A DNA stretch of 64,000 bases from Tillandsia leiboldiana (Eukaryota > Streptophyta > Magnoliopsida > Poales > Bromeliaceae). Position numbers and translations under genes: made by a program. Within the stretch, counting starts at the first letter, position 1. Every line of letters starts with the position of its first letter. Location: contig CM055065.1 in the NCBI GenBank assembly GCA_029204045.2, positions 51,179,020 through 51,243,019 of the forward strand, in the 5' to 3' direction. Positions 50,232-62,500 of the stretch are shown one piece after another. The notes beneath the pieces were generated by a model. It worked only from the letters and a program-made list of their open reading frames with translations, was not told the DNA's origin and searched no databases.

Positions 50232-50441
50232 TATTGCAAATTCAACAATAATAGTATGAAAACTTTACTTATAGTGTTGATCATCGTAGAAGATCCAGTC
50301 ATGAAGAACCTACTTGTCATTCCACGTACGGTACTCGTGATTAACTATATGACTTAATTACGCTGCATTACGATTTAGATGTTTGTTTGTTTATGTTATC
50401 ATATATGGCCATTCAAAAAGGAAAAATAAAATAATATAGTT
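50232..50441. other. Unique 210-bp spacer between head-to-head LINEs
   Basis: AT-rich and unlike the LINE. It begins with the left LINE target duplication TATTGCAAATT and ends ...AATATAGTT against the right LINE 5' end. It looks like original DUF707 intron sequence. Confidence 0.8.
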
Positions 50442-51179
50442 ACAACTAGTGATATGGTAACTGAATAAGAGTATGATGAGAGAGCGAAAGGGAGAGCGAG
50501 AGGGAGAGCTAGTGGGAGAGCGAGGAAGATCGAGAGTGAGAGGGCGGGTCAGAGTGAGAGAGAGAGAACCCCACCGTGCTGGAGGGGCATTGTTCGTACG
50601 CGTGACCCTCTGGAGGGGAGGGGACGGCCAGGCGTGTTTGGGGGCCTGACTCGGAGCGAGACTCGCTGAGGGGGAAATACAGTACGAGGTGGAGGAGCCC
50701 CGCCCCGCCCCGCGGCCTCGCTCCCGGGGGTGTGCGTCGCGGGGAATGGAGCGGGAGGAACGCTTCTACCCGAAGCGACAAACCCTGGATGCCTTATTCT
50801 CTCCCTCGTGACTCGATGGTGGCCGTGCATCCGTGGAGCAGAGTCCCTAAGCGGAACAGGCCAAGGACCGCGACCTTGCACCCGGGACCAAGCGGTTTGG
50901 CCACCAGTACACTCCAACGACCGCTGGCCCCAGTTTGTTAAGCACTGGGCCACAGTCAGGTTCGCCGTCGGGCCCCCCTCGGACAGCACCCTGGTACGGA
51001 GGATTCCCGCATCCGAGCATCTACGTCGCTTCGGGGTTGCCCGGTCTCCCTGCTGTCCCTCACCCCGCACCGCAGCTCCATCAAGACCTCGGCGCGAACC
51101 CCCTTCAGGGTCAACTGGGCGGACCAGCAGGGATTCCCCCTCCACACAGTCTCCGCGTCACCTCGCTTGCAGGGGCTAA

Positions 51180-53985
51180 CCTCCTGCCACACGCCTCATT
51201 GCCCCCTGCCCCCCCCCCTTTGGTCCCCTTCGTTGGAACCGGGGCCCTCTGTATCGCTGGGTCCCCGCTCCTATAAAGAGACACTGCTCCTCCCTTCAAC
51301 TCCACCACCCCGCCCCACCAAGCCTGCCCCCGCCTCCGGGTTCCAAGCCGGTCCAACCTCCTTGTCGGCAGCCAAGAAGTGCTTTCGCTGTCTGCTCCAG
51401 ACCATCTGGTGAAGCACTGTAGAGACCCGTGCGCTGCGCTTTGTGCCGCCGGAACCGGCCACAAAGCTCGAAGTTGCACCGCCAACCGCTCCCACCCCGT
51501 GATGCAGGGAGGCGTCGGCTTCCGCCCTGAACTGTTGAAGGCGTTCGTCCCCCTCACGGAGGACTTTCGCAACCGCGAGCTCAAGCGCCAGAATGCAATC
51601 CTGGTGGACACTATTGGAAGTTGCACTCTCGGCCGCTGCCCTACCGTCACGGTCGCGGCCGACATGGCAGAGAGGTTTCGGCGGCCTCTCCGAGAACTTC
51701 CTCGTGGCCGAACACCAAGATCGCGAGTTCGTCATCTTCCTTCCTGAATGGGTCCTGCCTGAAGACCTCTGCAACAACGGACTTCTCCATCTGCGCAATT
51801 GCCGGCTCCGCCCATGTCTGGCCGGGGATCCTTACCACGGCGCCGCCCCATCACGACTGACCTTCAAATGCCTGGATCAGAATCGCCAGGCTTCCGTTGA
51901 ATGCTGGTCGACGCAGCGGGTAATCGCTCTTGGTTGGCGGCTTTGGCCGCTTCCTCCAGGCCGACGTCGCCAGCCATCGACAATGGCGAACTTGGTTCGC
52001 CTACAGGTGTCTTGTGGCGGTTGACGCCCTGGAGGACATTCCGGGAAGCGCTCTCAATCTCGATGGGGGAGCAATCGTTGTGACAGCGCCGATTACGAAT
52101 CGAGAGCACTGCGCCTTTGGACGGAGACGTCGAGGTACACCTTTTGTCGGGAGGCCGGGCCTGAGGAAGGGGGAGACCATACGGACCCCCAGGGCCGCCG
52201 GATAGCTAGCAGAATCCCCCTCGTCGACCCTTCGCGACGACAGCAGTGGCTCGAGGGATGCAACCAGGGCCGGTTCTGTCTGACGCCCTCGGTGACCGTG
52301 GCAGGAGGGCGCCGCCCCGGGGGTGGCCACCCGCCGCAGAGAGCTGCGGACCCCGCCGCGCCGCCACCTGTTGGACCGCTGGTCAAACCCCTGGCCCGTA
52401 CTCCTCTTTGCCCGCTGGACCCCCATCGCGCTGTGACCACCCATCCTCGGACTTCCAACTTCCGATCCTAGGCGCTTGTCGCCGACTGTCCTCGCCTCCT
52501 CGGGACGCGCGGCTTGCCCTTCTCAGGTCCCTTTTCAAATACTTTCCTCGTTGAGGCCTGTCGGGAATTTGCTGTAGTGGGAGTTCTGCCAGGTGACGCC
52601 CGTCTACCACTGGTGGTGGTCGAGGTGGTGTTGTCGTCTTCTCTCCACGATCCCCTCGACCGCTGAGTGCCCCCCCTCGACTGCTGTGCGACCCCCTTCT
52701 CGACTGCTGTGAGCTCCCCCTCAGTGAGCCCCTTCCTGACCACTTTGAGCCCCTACTCTCCCCTCAGTCTGCTGGACCCGCTCTGCAGGCCACCCTGAGG
52801 TGGCCTCCTCCTGGCCCACCCACCGCGGCCCGGCCCAGCCCGCCCCACCTTGCCCTGACCCTCGAGCCGATCCCCCCCCCTTCTGGCTGACGCTCGGTCC
52901 GCACCCGGCCCACCTTGGTTGGGCCCAGTGCTGCCCAGGGGCCTCGGGTAGGCCGCCAGGGTGCTCCCCGCCAGGCGGGCCGCCCTCGGGAGGCGCGACC
53001 GCTTCGGCCCCCGTGACACCCTTGGGCCCCACATGCCTGCCCATCCGACGGGCTGCCCCCATTCAAGCTGGACTGCGGGCCCCTCTGGCCCGGCCCGCCC
53101 TCACGGGCCCCCTTCGCCCACCCGGGCCCCGACGGTCGTATGCTGTGACCCACAGAGGCCGGCGGATGCTGGCCCGGACCTCCCGCCCGCTTGGCGTTCT
53201 GTCGCGTCGGCGGACTAGCTGGGGGATCCCATCTACGCTGGTGCCCCCCCAAGCTGCCGGGCCCACAGCCTGGGCCCGCCCCTCCTGGCCGGTCCCGGGG
53301 AGGAATCTCGTACCACCCTCACCCCGCGGGCCGGCCGGACTGCCGGGGGACCTGGCCTCCCGCCCCCACCTTGGGCGTGCGTTTGGGGCCCCCATCCTCC
53401 CCGCTGGCCCCAACGGCCGAGGCCTACGCGCCCCCCCACGCCCCCCGCTCTCTGCTGGATCTGCCCCTTGTTGCCCCCCCGATCCCCGTTGGCCCCCTGC
53501 CTCCTCCCGGGGCGATGGACTACTGGGGTTCCCCGGTAGCCGTTTCCACTTCCCCGACCTTCGGAGCAGCTCCGCCCCCTGCGTGGGTCTGCCGCCCGCC
53601 CCGGTGGAGACCGACCCCCACTTTGCTGACCCTCTGGGAACCGCCCACCAGCTCTCCCAACTCACCCCTGCCTCCCCGATCGCCGACCCGGGGTCGAACA
53701 GCTGTGTTTGCACCTTTCTTGCTCCCCCCCGGAAGGTGAACTGGTGCGACCCCCCGCCACTCGGAGGAGCCCCAGGCTCGCGAAGTTGGCGGGCACCCAG
53801 GTGATGGACCGCGCCGTTGCACGGAAGACTTTGCTCTCGGTGAGCGGCGACCCCCCTCCTCCCCCCCACCCCCGACGGTACCACTGACGCCAAGAGGATC
53901 ATCCGCTTGACTGCAAAGTTTGGCGTCAAGCTCACTGAAGTGGAAGCCGCCTCGCTCCTCGGCTTCGCGGGCCCTGGGCTCTGAG
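51180..53985 (+). pseudogene. LINE ORF1 region, right copy
   Basis: The counterpart of the left ORF1 on the plus strand. The DUF4283-like core lies at about 51593-52020, the Pro-rich stretch at 52800-53800, and the tail encoding KRIIRLTAKFGVKLTEVEA near 53890-53950. The frames are broken more often than in the left copy. The start is not determinable. Confidence 0.6.
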
Positions 53986-54031
53986 CGCCGTGCACCATCC
54001 GCTCTGTTTTCTGTTGTTTTCTGCTTTCCCA

Positions 54032-57000
54032 ATGTTTAAAATTTGCTCCTGGAATGTTCGTGGGCTTAACAACCCCTCCAAACGTGCAATTATCAAAACT
54101 GTTGTGAATGGGTTTAAGGCATCCATCCTTTGCTTCCAAGAAACCAAAGTGTGCTCCCTTTCGCGCTCCTTCCTTCCTTCCTTCGCTGGGCGTTACTTTG
54201 ACAAGTGCCACTTCATCCCCTCTGTGGGGGCATCAGGAGGGCTTGTCACCTGCTGGAACTCCAAGCTCTTCTCCTGCTCTGATGTCATTGTTCGCTCGCG
54301 ACCGCTCCCTCACGCTGCGCCTTTCCAGGCGACCTGCGGCTCTTCTTTCTACCTCACCAACGTGTATGGGCCGTCGACTTGGGAGGGTAAGGAGGACTTC
54401 TGCAGGGAGCTCGCAGCTCTCAAAGCTGACTGCCCTGGCCCCTGGGTCATCTGCGGGGACTTCAACCTCACGCGCTGCCAGCGGAGAGACAGGGCCGGTG
54501 TTGGAGCAACCGCCTTTCAGCTATGTTCTCGACCTAATCAACGAGTTGGATCTCGTGACCTCCCGATGCTCAACCAGAGCTTCACGTGGTCCAGCATGCA
54601 ATCTCCCCCCCCCCTCGCCAAGCTTGACCGCTTCCTGATCTCCACCGATTGGGACCTTGCCTTCCCGTTCTCCTCGGTCTCGGCGCTCCCGAGGATCACT
54701 TCTGACCACTGTCCCATCCTACTTCAAACCCAGAGGAAGCAAGCCCCCCGCCCCTTCAGGTTCGAGAAGGTCTGGCTCACCAGGACCGACTTCAACTTGC
54801 TAGTACCTGTTTGGTGGCAGGAATCGAGCCCAAAACGGGAGGCAAGGGAGCATTCTTACCTTCACCGCCAGGCTTAGGCATTGCCGCAAGCGTATCACCG
54901 CTTGGCGGTTGTCAAACTTTCACGGCATCTGCAGTACCAAGCGGGCGCTCATGGAGGACGTTCAGAGGCTTGACTCCCTCGAGGAAGCACAGTTCCTGTC
55001 CACTAGTGATCAAGCGCTTAGAGCCAACCTCAGAGGCCAACTGAACGATTTAATCGCCGAAGAAGAGATCCTCTGGAGTTCCAGAGCTAAGCAGCACTGG
55101 CTCAAGGAGGGGACGGCAACACCAGCTTCTTCCACGCTATGGCCAACGGGAGACTCAGAGCCAACAGGATCGGGAACATCGTGGACGAGGACCTAACGTT
55201 GACTAGGGAAGAAGACAAGGCCGTCTATTTCTTCCGCAAGTTCAAGGCACGACTCGCGCCCGACTATCTCCCTCCCTCTCAGTGTGGGGATTGGAGTGAT
55301 CTCTTCCCTGACAACACCGCGCTGAGCTCAGAACACCTCACCGCGCCCTTCACTCTCGAGGAAATCAAAAGAGCGACTTTCCAAATGTCTGGGGACAAGG
55401 CGCCTGGACCTGATGGATTCAGCATGGCTTTCTACCAGAAGTTCTGGGACGTTATCAAGGGCGACCTCCTCAGAATCTTCGCTGATCTCTTCGATGGCTC
55501 CCTTGACACGGGCCCATTGACTACTCGCATATTTGCCTTGTTCCTAAGATAGAGGGAGCGACCACGGCTAGCGACTTCCGGCCTATCAGCCTCCTCAACT
55601 GTGTCCAGAAGATCATCTCCAAAGTGATAACGAACAGACTTTGCACCGTTCTGGACAAGATCATCTCCCCGAGCCAGTCTGCCTTCCTGAAAGGCAGGCT
55701 CATCCTTGACTCCTTTGTTACTGCTGACGAGCTTATCAGCTGGGGCGTCAGCAGGCAAGTAGACTGTGTGGGGGTCAAGGCGGACTTCGAAAAGGCGTTT
55801 GACTGTGTCAGCTGGGGCTTTCTCAAGCACATCCTCCGCTGCCTTGGGGCTAACCTGAGATGGTGCGGGTGGATTGACCAATGCACCACCAACGGCAAGG
55901 CCGCCATTCTCGTTAATGGGAATGTCACGATTGGTTTAGATTGAAGCGGGGCCTGCGCCAAGGGACCCTCTCTCCCCCTTCCTCTACCTTTTGGTGGCGG
56001 AAGGCCTTGCTCGTATGACAAGTAGAGCCGTCCGAAGCAAGCTCATCACTGGCGTTGGACCATCTAGGGACACGAGAACTTCCCTTATTCAATTTGCAGA
56101 CGACACGCTCTTCTCTCTTCTGTCAAGCGAAGCAGCGACAGATTATCAACCTCCGCTCGCTTTGGCGAATCTTCGAGTGGGCCTCGGGACTCAAGATCAA
56201 CACTTCGAAGTCGGAATTGCTCTACCTGGGCAACAGAAGTCCCAAAGGCGAACGACTTGCAGCGACACTTAACTGCAAGCTGGGTTCGCTCCCGATCAAA
56301 TACCTCGGCCTCCCGCTAGTCAAGGCCCGCCTCCCCCAGGAGGCCTGGCATCTGGCTGTCTCCAGGATGAGCACCGAATCAGGGGTTGGCAAGCTAAACT
56401 GCTGTCGTACGGGGGCAGACTTACCCTTGTAAACTCGGTGCTATCGAATCTGCCCCTCTACCTCTTCTCCGTCTTCAAAGCGCCTGCCTGGGTCATCAAT
56501 AGAATTGACTCGCTTCGCCGAGCATTCTTCTGGAAAGGGCTAACCTCGGTGTCGGGGGGTCACTGTCTGGTCAGCTGGAAGGCCGTCTGCAGGTCCAAAA
56601 GAGACGGGGGCCTAGGCATCTTGAACCTCCAAACCTTCAACCTGGCTTTGCTCGCTAAGTGGTGGTGGAGGTTCCTCTCCCCGGAACCGCCGCCCTGGGA
56701 ACCCCTCCTCAACAGGCTCTACTATCGCCGCAGGGAACCGCTGAGCGAAGGGTCCTCGTTTCGACCGCTCTCCCCCCTGGTGGAAAAGCGTGCTGCACAC
56801 GCGGGATTTTTTCAAGTGCGGCACGCCCTTTCGGTAGGTAATGGTACTAGGACTGGCTTCTGGGGAACATCTGGTCTGGGAGCTCACCCCTCTCACCCAG
56901 TTCCCGCAGATCTACGAGTGGGTTACCAACAAGCACCTGCGTGTGGCCGACTGCCTGGGCCGGATGGCTGGAACTGGGGAGAATCCTGGAGGGCCTCGAG

Positions 57001-57115
57001 GGGACCCGCAGGCTGTGAGGGCCCTCCCGGATCTGTTAGAGGCAACCGCCCATCTTCACCTCACCGTCAACAGGACGAGTTCAAGTGGCGATGGAACAGC
57101 TCTGGGACATTCTCC
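54032..57115 (+). pseudogene. LINE ORF2, right copy, 3' truncated by the gap
   Basis: It begins MFKICSWNVRGL at 54032 and carries the endonuclease (GDFNLTR, SDHCPILL) and reverse transcriptase (KAPGPDGFSM, then FADD encoded at 56096-56107 in a shifted frame). It runs to the segment before zf-RVT. At least five frameshifts relative to the left copy fall in short homopolymers, for example near 54480, 54830, 55110, 55520 and 55930. Confidence 0.85.
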
Positions 57116-57215
57116 NNNNNNNNNNNNNNNNNNNNNNNNNNNNNNNNNNNNNNNNNNNNNNNNNNNNNNNNNNNNNNNNNNNNNNNNNNNNNNNNNNNNN
57201 NNNNNNNNNNNNNNN
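57116..57215. other. Assembly gap (100 N)
   Basis: Exactly 100 unknown bases, the usual placeholder for a scaffold join of unknown size. The right LINE ends on one side and non-LINE sequence begins on the other. Confidence 0.99.
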
Positions 57216-58528
57216 GACAGTTCAGCGCATCAACTTTATTGATAAAGATATTCACTGTTATAACAGCTTAAAGCATTGACTTAAAGGACGCATCAAGCTC
57301 TTCAAACATACCGTCCCCTTAATCAAGCAGCTGTAATACTATAAAATTCCAGAAAAAGGCACAGAACCAATCTTGTATGACATCCAAAATTAAACGAGTT
57401 ATATGGTTCTTATTTTTAGGCAACATTTATCATACCAAATCGTGCCGAAAATTTTCCGGCACGGTATGGCATGATGCGTGCCGGGCCGTGCCGATGCATG
57501 CCGGTCACAAAAATACATGTGTGCCGACACATAATGGCATAAAATTTTATTTGTTTTAACAAAAAAATATTCTATTTCTTATTATGTATCTTTATCAAAC
57601 TTTTAAACATTATTGAGAAAATTACGTACTAGTTTAAAAAAAGAGAGTCTTAAGCTGTGCATGGCACAGGGTTGTATCATGCCGATATCTGTTGGCACAA
57701 TACGGCACAGTAGACACAGCCTGTGCCGGCGGGCACTTAAATCTTGGTTTGATCGATCGCCCTTAGTATGAATAGGCAAAGTAATCCAACAAGTATACAT
57801 GTACTACATGAAACATACCAGTCACTTTAAGAGGAGAACTGGAGAGGAATTACAAGATGTAGCAGTCTTCATCTGATTTTGGTCAATTGATGACAACACA
57901 CTCATGGGCTATGGTGACTCCGATTGCTAGCAAAGTGAGGAGAAACCACACAACAAAAAAAAAAGAGAAAAGAAAAAAAAATTGCTGCACTTACTTGGCT
58001 TGAACTTCAAGAGCTCGCTTTTTTATTTTGGAAAATGAAGAGAAAATTCCCATTCTATCGATTTTTAAGTTATGTACGCACAAATAAACATCGCTCAGCT
58101 CAATGGACCCGATCGAACACCACGCATTGCTAACAATAGGTGGGTATGGCAACTAGGAGGATAACAAACCGGTGAATTCAAGGAAGAAATATGTAGCTAT
58201 CCTTCAGTCTCATTAATTAGCATTCTCAAAATAGGTACAATCCTATTTCTGTAAAACTGATAGCCAATCTGTTCAAAAATGACAAAAAACCTTACTTATC
58301 CAGCAGTCAAGTCTATGAAGTCTAGTCCTACGCAACGAAATTGCACATTTGGAAATCAATCAGCCAAGATTTAACAGTAAAGAAAAAAAAAAAATTGTGG
58401 CATAGAAACAAATCTCTTGAGGAGAGCAAAAACAATTCACTAGCAATGAAGAAATATGCCTTGCTACTATTCCCTAAACAACATGAAAAGTACTCAATGG
58501 CCAAGGGTCACAACAATGCTAAAACCAT
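57216..58528 (-). other. Probable 3' flank/UTR of the DUF707 tail
   Basis: Downstream of the minus-strand DUF707 exons. On the minus strand an AATAAA lies at 57227-57232, possibly a polyadenylation signal. The dispersed repeat copy B is embedded in it. No other coding signal is seen. Confidence 0.35.
57435..57620 (-). repeat. Dispersed repeat, copy B
   Basis: Reverse complement of the family seen at 22241-22433, sharing TTTGATAAAGATACATAATA, ATTATGTGTCG, TTTTTGTGACC and GGCACG words in the same order. The orientation relative to the DUF707 coding strand is the same in both places. Confidence 0.7.
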
Positions 58529-59104
58529 CTAGTTCAGGGAAAGCACCGGATCAAACTCATTGGCATCATCTGGGCCTAGTAGTTGGAATTGGATGGAACG
58601 GATCGATCCAAGACTAGTCTTCCTGGTAGCCCTGTTCCAGCGTTCCTGAAAATTTTGAAGTTCTATCCTTGCTTGTCTCCTCACCTGTTGGGACCACCAG
58701 AGTATGAGGAAACAGTGCAACAAAAGTTGGACCTCGAGTAAAAGGACTAATACTAAGTGAACCAGGATTAGAGTAGCAGCCTGCTGCACATGGGCAGCCA
58801 AGGGCAGCATCCACGTCCAGGCTAATCAGTGCCAAGGACAAAGGGGGCGCATGCACAAACATATGAATATACTGGAATTTGTGTTGTTTGACAGATAGGT
58901 ACTAATCTCACCTCAATTCGCGCATCAGATGTTCTTGGCCTTCTCGACTCTAATTTCGAACAGATTATGAGAATAATGGTATGCAAAAATCATGAAGTAC
59001 ATATATATACTAGAATTGATGTCCATCTATTGTTTCTTACCTGGAAGACACCCTTTACGCAGCATCCGCTTAGATCTCAGAACAGGCTGCGGATGCCTTC
59101 TCAT
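58529..59104 (-). pseudogene. DUF707 C-terminal exons, on the opposite strand to exons 1-11
   Basis: Three minus-strand exons by splice phase: 59104-59041 (64 nt, after ...GAATCAG and before GTAAGA), 58949-58912 (38 nt, after AAATTAG and before GTGAGA) and 58684 to 58529 (after CCAACAG). They encode ...SRRPRTSDARIE joined to VRRQARIELQNFQERWNRAT, the DUF707 C-terminal pattern (xIxVRRQ...FxERW). The first exon begins in phase 0, matching the open phase-0 end at 42576. After NRAT, the usual family ending (SWIDPF) is present only in another frame and behind an in-frame TAG, so the last exon has a frameshift and a stop or a base-calling error. The first of the three exons is the least certain. 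This is very likely the missing end of the gene at 20119-42576. Confidence 0.65.
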
Positions 59105-59360
59105 CTGATTCAAGGGGGTCAAACACACGAACTAGAAAAGACTAGAAATGGCAAGAGAAGACTTCAAAGTGAGAAGTGGCTAGATAAAATGCATTTCAGA
59201 CGAGGGAGGTGCAAATCGATTTGAAAAAGTCTTTTTTCTTTCCTTTTGTTCTTCGAAGTATAATTAGATTTGCATATATCGAGGAAGGTATTATCCGAAA
59301 TGAAAGTAAAAAAAAGATAGTGAAAACAATAGATGATGACATTTTCAATGTCAAATTTAT
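59105..59360 (-). other. DUF707 intron sequence next to the third LINE
   Basis: Non-repetitive AT-rich DNA between the LINE 3' tail and the first minus-strand DUF707 exon. Nothing else is recognised. Confidence 0.5.
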
Positions 59361-59521
59361 TTTTTTTTTTTTTTTTGAGAGAAGGCAGCATGCTGCCGCT
59401 TCATTCATAGGGAAAATGAATTTAGCTACAAACCAGAGGCAACAAGGCCTCGAACCGAAAGGGGGAAGGGAGGGGGAGAAAGAAAGAGCAGGGAGAAGAA
59501 GGGACACGGAAAGTAACCGCC

Positions 59522-62500
59522 CTAGGGGCAGAACGCGGACCACTGCGACCGGCAGAGCCGGATCGCAGCGATCAACTCCCTAGAGGTACGGGACCTATTG
59601 TCGAAGACTCGGCGATTCCTTTCAAGCCAGACTTCCCACCAGGTGGACGCGATAGTGGTTAGGGCCTTCTTGGCCCAAGCCCCTCTTGAGCGAAAAGGTC
59701 CCCCACAGCCCGCTGGCGGTCGCCAGACTCCGGATCTCCCTCTTGTTGGGAAGAAGGGTTTCAAGCAAGGAAAGAGTGCCTGCACAGGAGAGGAAGAGAT
59801 GATCGGCGGTTTCAGCGGGTCCAAGGCAGATTGGGCAGTGGGTCGGTCCAGTCCAGTTCCTCTTTAGTAGAATGTCCTGGTCAGCACCCGCCCTCGGAGC
59901 ACCAGCCAGATGAAAATTTTGACTTTCAAAGGCATCTTGCTGCTCCAAATCGAGTTGAACCGGTCCACGACTACCCCACTGTCCTGCAGGAAACGGTACG
60001 CAGATCTGACGGAGAATGTCCCAGAGCTGTTCCATCGCCACTTGAACTCGTCCTTGTTGCGGTGAGGTGAAGATGGGCGGTTGCCTCTAACAGATCCGGG
60101 AGGGCCTCCTCACAGCCTGCGGGTCCCCCTCGAGGCCCTCCAGGATTCTCCCCAGTTCCAGCATCCGGGCCCAGGCAGTCGGCCACACGCAGGTGCTTGT
60201 TGGTAACCCACTCGTAGATCTGCGGGAACTGGGTTGAGAGGGGTGAGCTCCCAGACCAGATGTTTCCCAGAAGCCAGTCCTAGTACCATTACCTACCGAA
60301 AGGGTCGTGCCGCACTTGAAAAAATCCCGCGTGTGCAGCACGCTTTTCCACCAGGGGGAGAGCGGTCGAAACGAGGACCCTTCGCTCAGCGGTTCCCTGC
60401 GGCGATAGTAGAGCCTGTTGACGAGGGGTTCCCAGGGCGGCGGTTCGGGGAGAGGAACCTCCACCACCACTTAGCGAGCAAAGCCAGGTTGAAGGTTTGG
60501 AGGTTCAAGATGCCTAGGCCCCCGTCTCTTTTGGACCTGCAGACGGCCTTCCAGCTGACCAGACAGTGACCCCCCGACACCGAGGTAGCCCTTTCCAGAA
60601 GAATGCTCGGCGAAGCGAGTCAATTCTATTAATGACCCAGGCAGGCGCTTTGAAGACGGAGAAGAGGTAGAGGGGCAGATTCGATAGCACCGAGTTTACA
60701 AGGGTAAGTCTGCCCCCGTACGACAGCAGTTTAGCTTGCCAACCCCTGATTCGGTGCTCGATCCTGGAGACAGCCAGATGCCAGGCCTCCTTGGGGAGGC
60801 GGGCCTTGACTAGCGGGAGGCCGAGGTATTTGATCGGGAGCGAACCCAGCTTGCAGTTAAGTGTCGCTGCAAGTCGTTCGCCTTTGGGACTTCTGTTGCC
60901 CAGGTAGAGCAATTCCGACTTCGAAGTGTTGATCTTGAGTCCCGAGGCCCACTCAAAGATTCGCCAAAGCGAGCGGAGGTTGATAATCTGTCGTTGCTTC
61001 GCTTGACAGAAGAAGAGCGTGTCGTCTGCAAATTGAATAAGGGAAGTTTCGTGTCCCTAGATGGTCCAACGCCAGTGATGAGCTTGCTTCGGACGGCTCT
61101 ACTTGTCATACGAGCAAGGCCTTCCGCCACCAAAAGGTAGAGGAAGGGGGAGAGAGGGTCCCTTGGCGCAGGCCCCGCTTCAATCTAAACCATTCGTGAC
61201 ATTCCCATTAACGAGAATGGCGGCCTTGCCGTTGGTGGTGCATTGGTCAATCCACCCGCACCATCTCAGGTTAGCCCCAAGGCAGCGGAGGATGTGCTTG
61301 AGAAAGCCCCAGCTGACACAGTCAAACGCCTTTTCGAAGTCCGCCTTGACCCCACACAGTCTACTTGCTGCTGACGCCCCAGCTGATAAGCTCGTCAGCA
61401 GTAACAAAGGAGTCAAGGATGAGCCTGCCTTTCAGGAAGGCAGACTGGCTCGGGGAGATGATCTTGTCCAGAACGGTGCAAAGTCTGTTCGTTATCACTT
61501 TGGAGATGATCTTCTGGACACAGTTGAGGAGGCTGATAGGCCGGAAGTCGCTAGCCGTGGTCGCTCCCTCTATCTTAGGAACAAGGCAAATATGCGAGTA
61601 GTCAATGGGCCCCGTGTCAAGGGAGCCATCGAAGAGATCAGCGAAGATTCTGAGGAGGTCGCCCTTGATAACGTCCCAGAACTTCTGGTAGAAAGCCATG
61701 CTGAATCCATCAGGTCCAGGCGCCTTGTCCCCAGACATTTGGAAAGTCGCTCTTTTGATTTCCTCGAGAGTGAAGGGCGCGGTGAGGTGTTCTGAGCTCA
61801 GCGCGGTGTTGTCAGGGAAGAGATCACTCCAATCCCCACACTGAGAGGGAGGGAGATAGTCGGGCGCGAGCCGTGCCTTGAACTTGCGGAAGAATAGACG
61901 GCCTTGTCTTCTTCCCTAGTCAACGTTAGGTCCTCGTCCACGATGTTCCCGATCCTGTTGGCTCTGAGTCTCCCGTTGGCCATAGCGTGGAAGAAGCTGG
62001 TGTTGCCGTCCCCTCCTTGAGCCAGTGCTGCTTAGCTCTGGAACTCCAGAGGATCTTCTTCGGCGATTAAATCGTTCAGTTGGCCTCTGAGGTTGGCTCT
62101 AAGCGCTTGATCACTAGTGGACAGGCACTGTGCTTCCTCGAGGGAGTCAAGCCTCTGAACGTCCTCCATGAGCGCCCGCTTGGTACTGCAGATGCCGTGA
62201 AAGTTTGACGACCGCCAAGCGGTGATACGCTTGCGGCAATGCCTAAGCCTGGCGGTGAAGGTAAGAATGCTCCCTTGCCTCCCCGTTTTGGGCTCGATTT
62301 CCTGCCACCAAACAGGTACTAGCAAGTTGAAGTCGGTCCTGGTGAGCCAGACCTTCTCGAACCTGAAGGGGCGGGGGGCTTGCTTCCTCTGGGTTTGAAG
62401 GAGGATGGGACAGTGGTCAGAAGTGATCCTCGGGAGCGCCGAGACCGAGGAGGAGCGGGAAGGCAAGGTCCCAATCGGTGGAGATCAGGAAGCGGTCAAG

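Larger units (their letters stand above)
50442..57115 (+). mobile_element. LINE, right copy (5' complete, 3' cut by the gap)
   Basis: Plus-strand copy starting ACAACTAGTGAT, the same first base as the left copy. It runs through ORF1 and ORF2 to the zf-RVT region and stops at the 100-N gap about 650 bp short of the expected poly(A). It shares several substitutions with the third copy against the left one (for example CCCGCAGGC at 57005, compared with CCCGCCGGC) and has many single-base indels in homopolymers. Confidence 0.92.

Noticed and set aside
42874..57115. The large palindrome as a pure assembly artefact
   Set aside because: The spacer is unique, the left copy has its own target duplication, and the arms differ by true substitutions as well as indels. 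An artefact at the gap itself remains possible.
58529..59104. An independent minus-strand DUF707 gene
   Set aside because: Only C-terminal exons are present, the upstream DNA is a LINE, and the phase fits the open end at 42576. It is better explained as the detached tail of the first gene.
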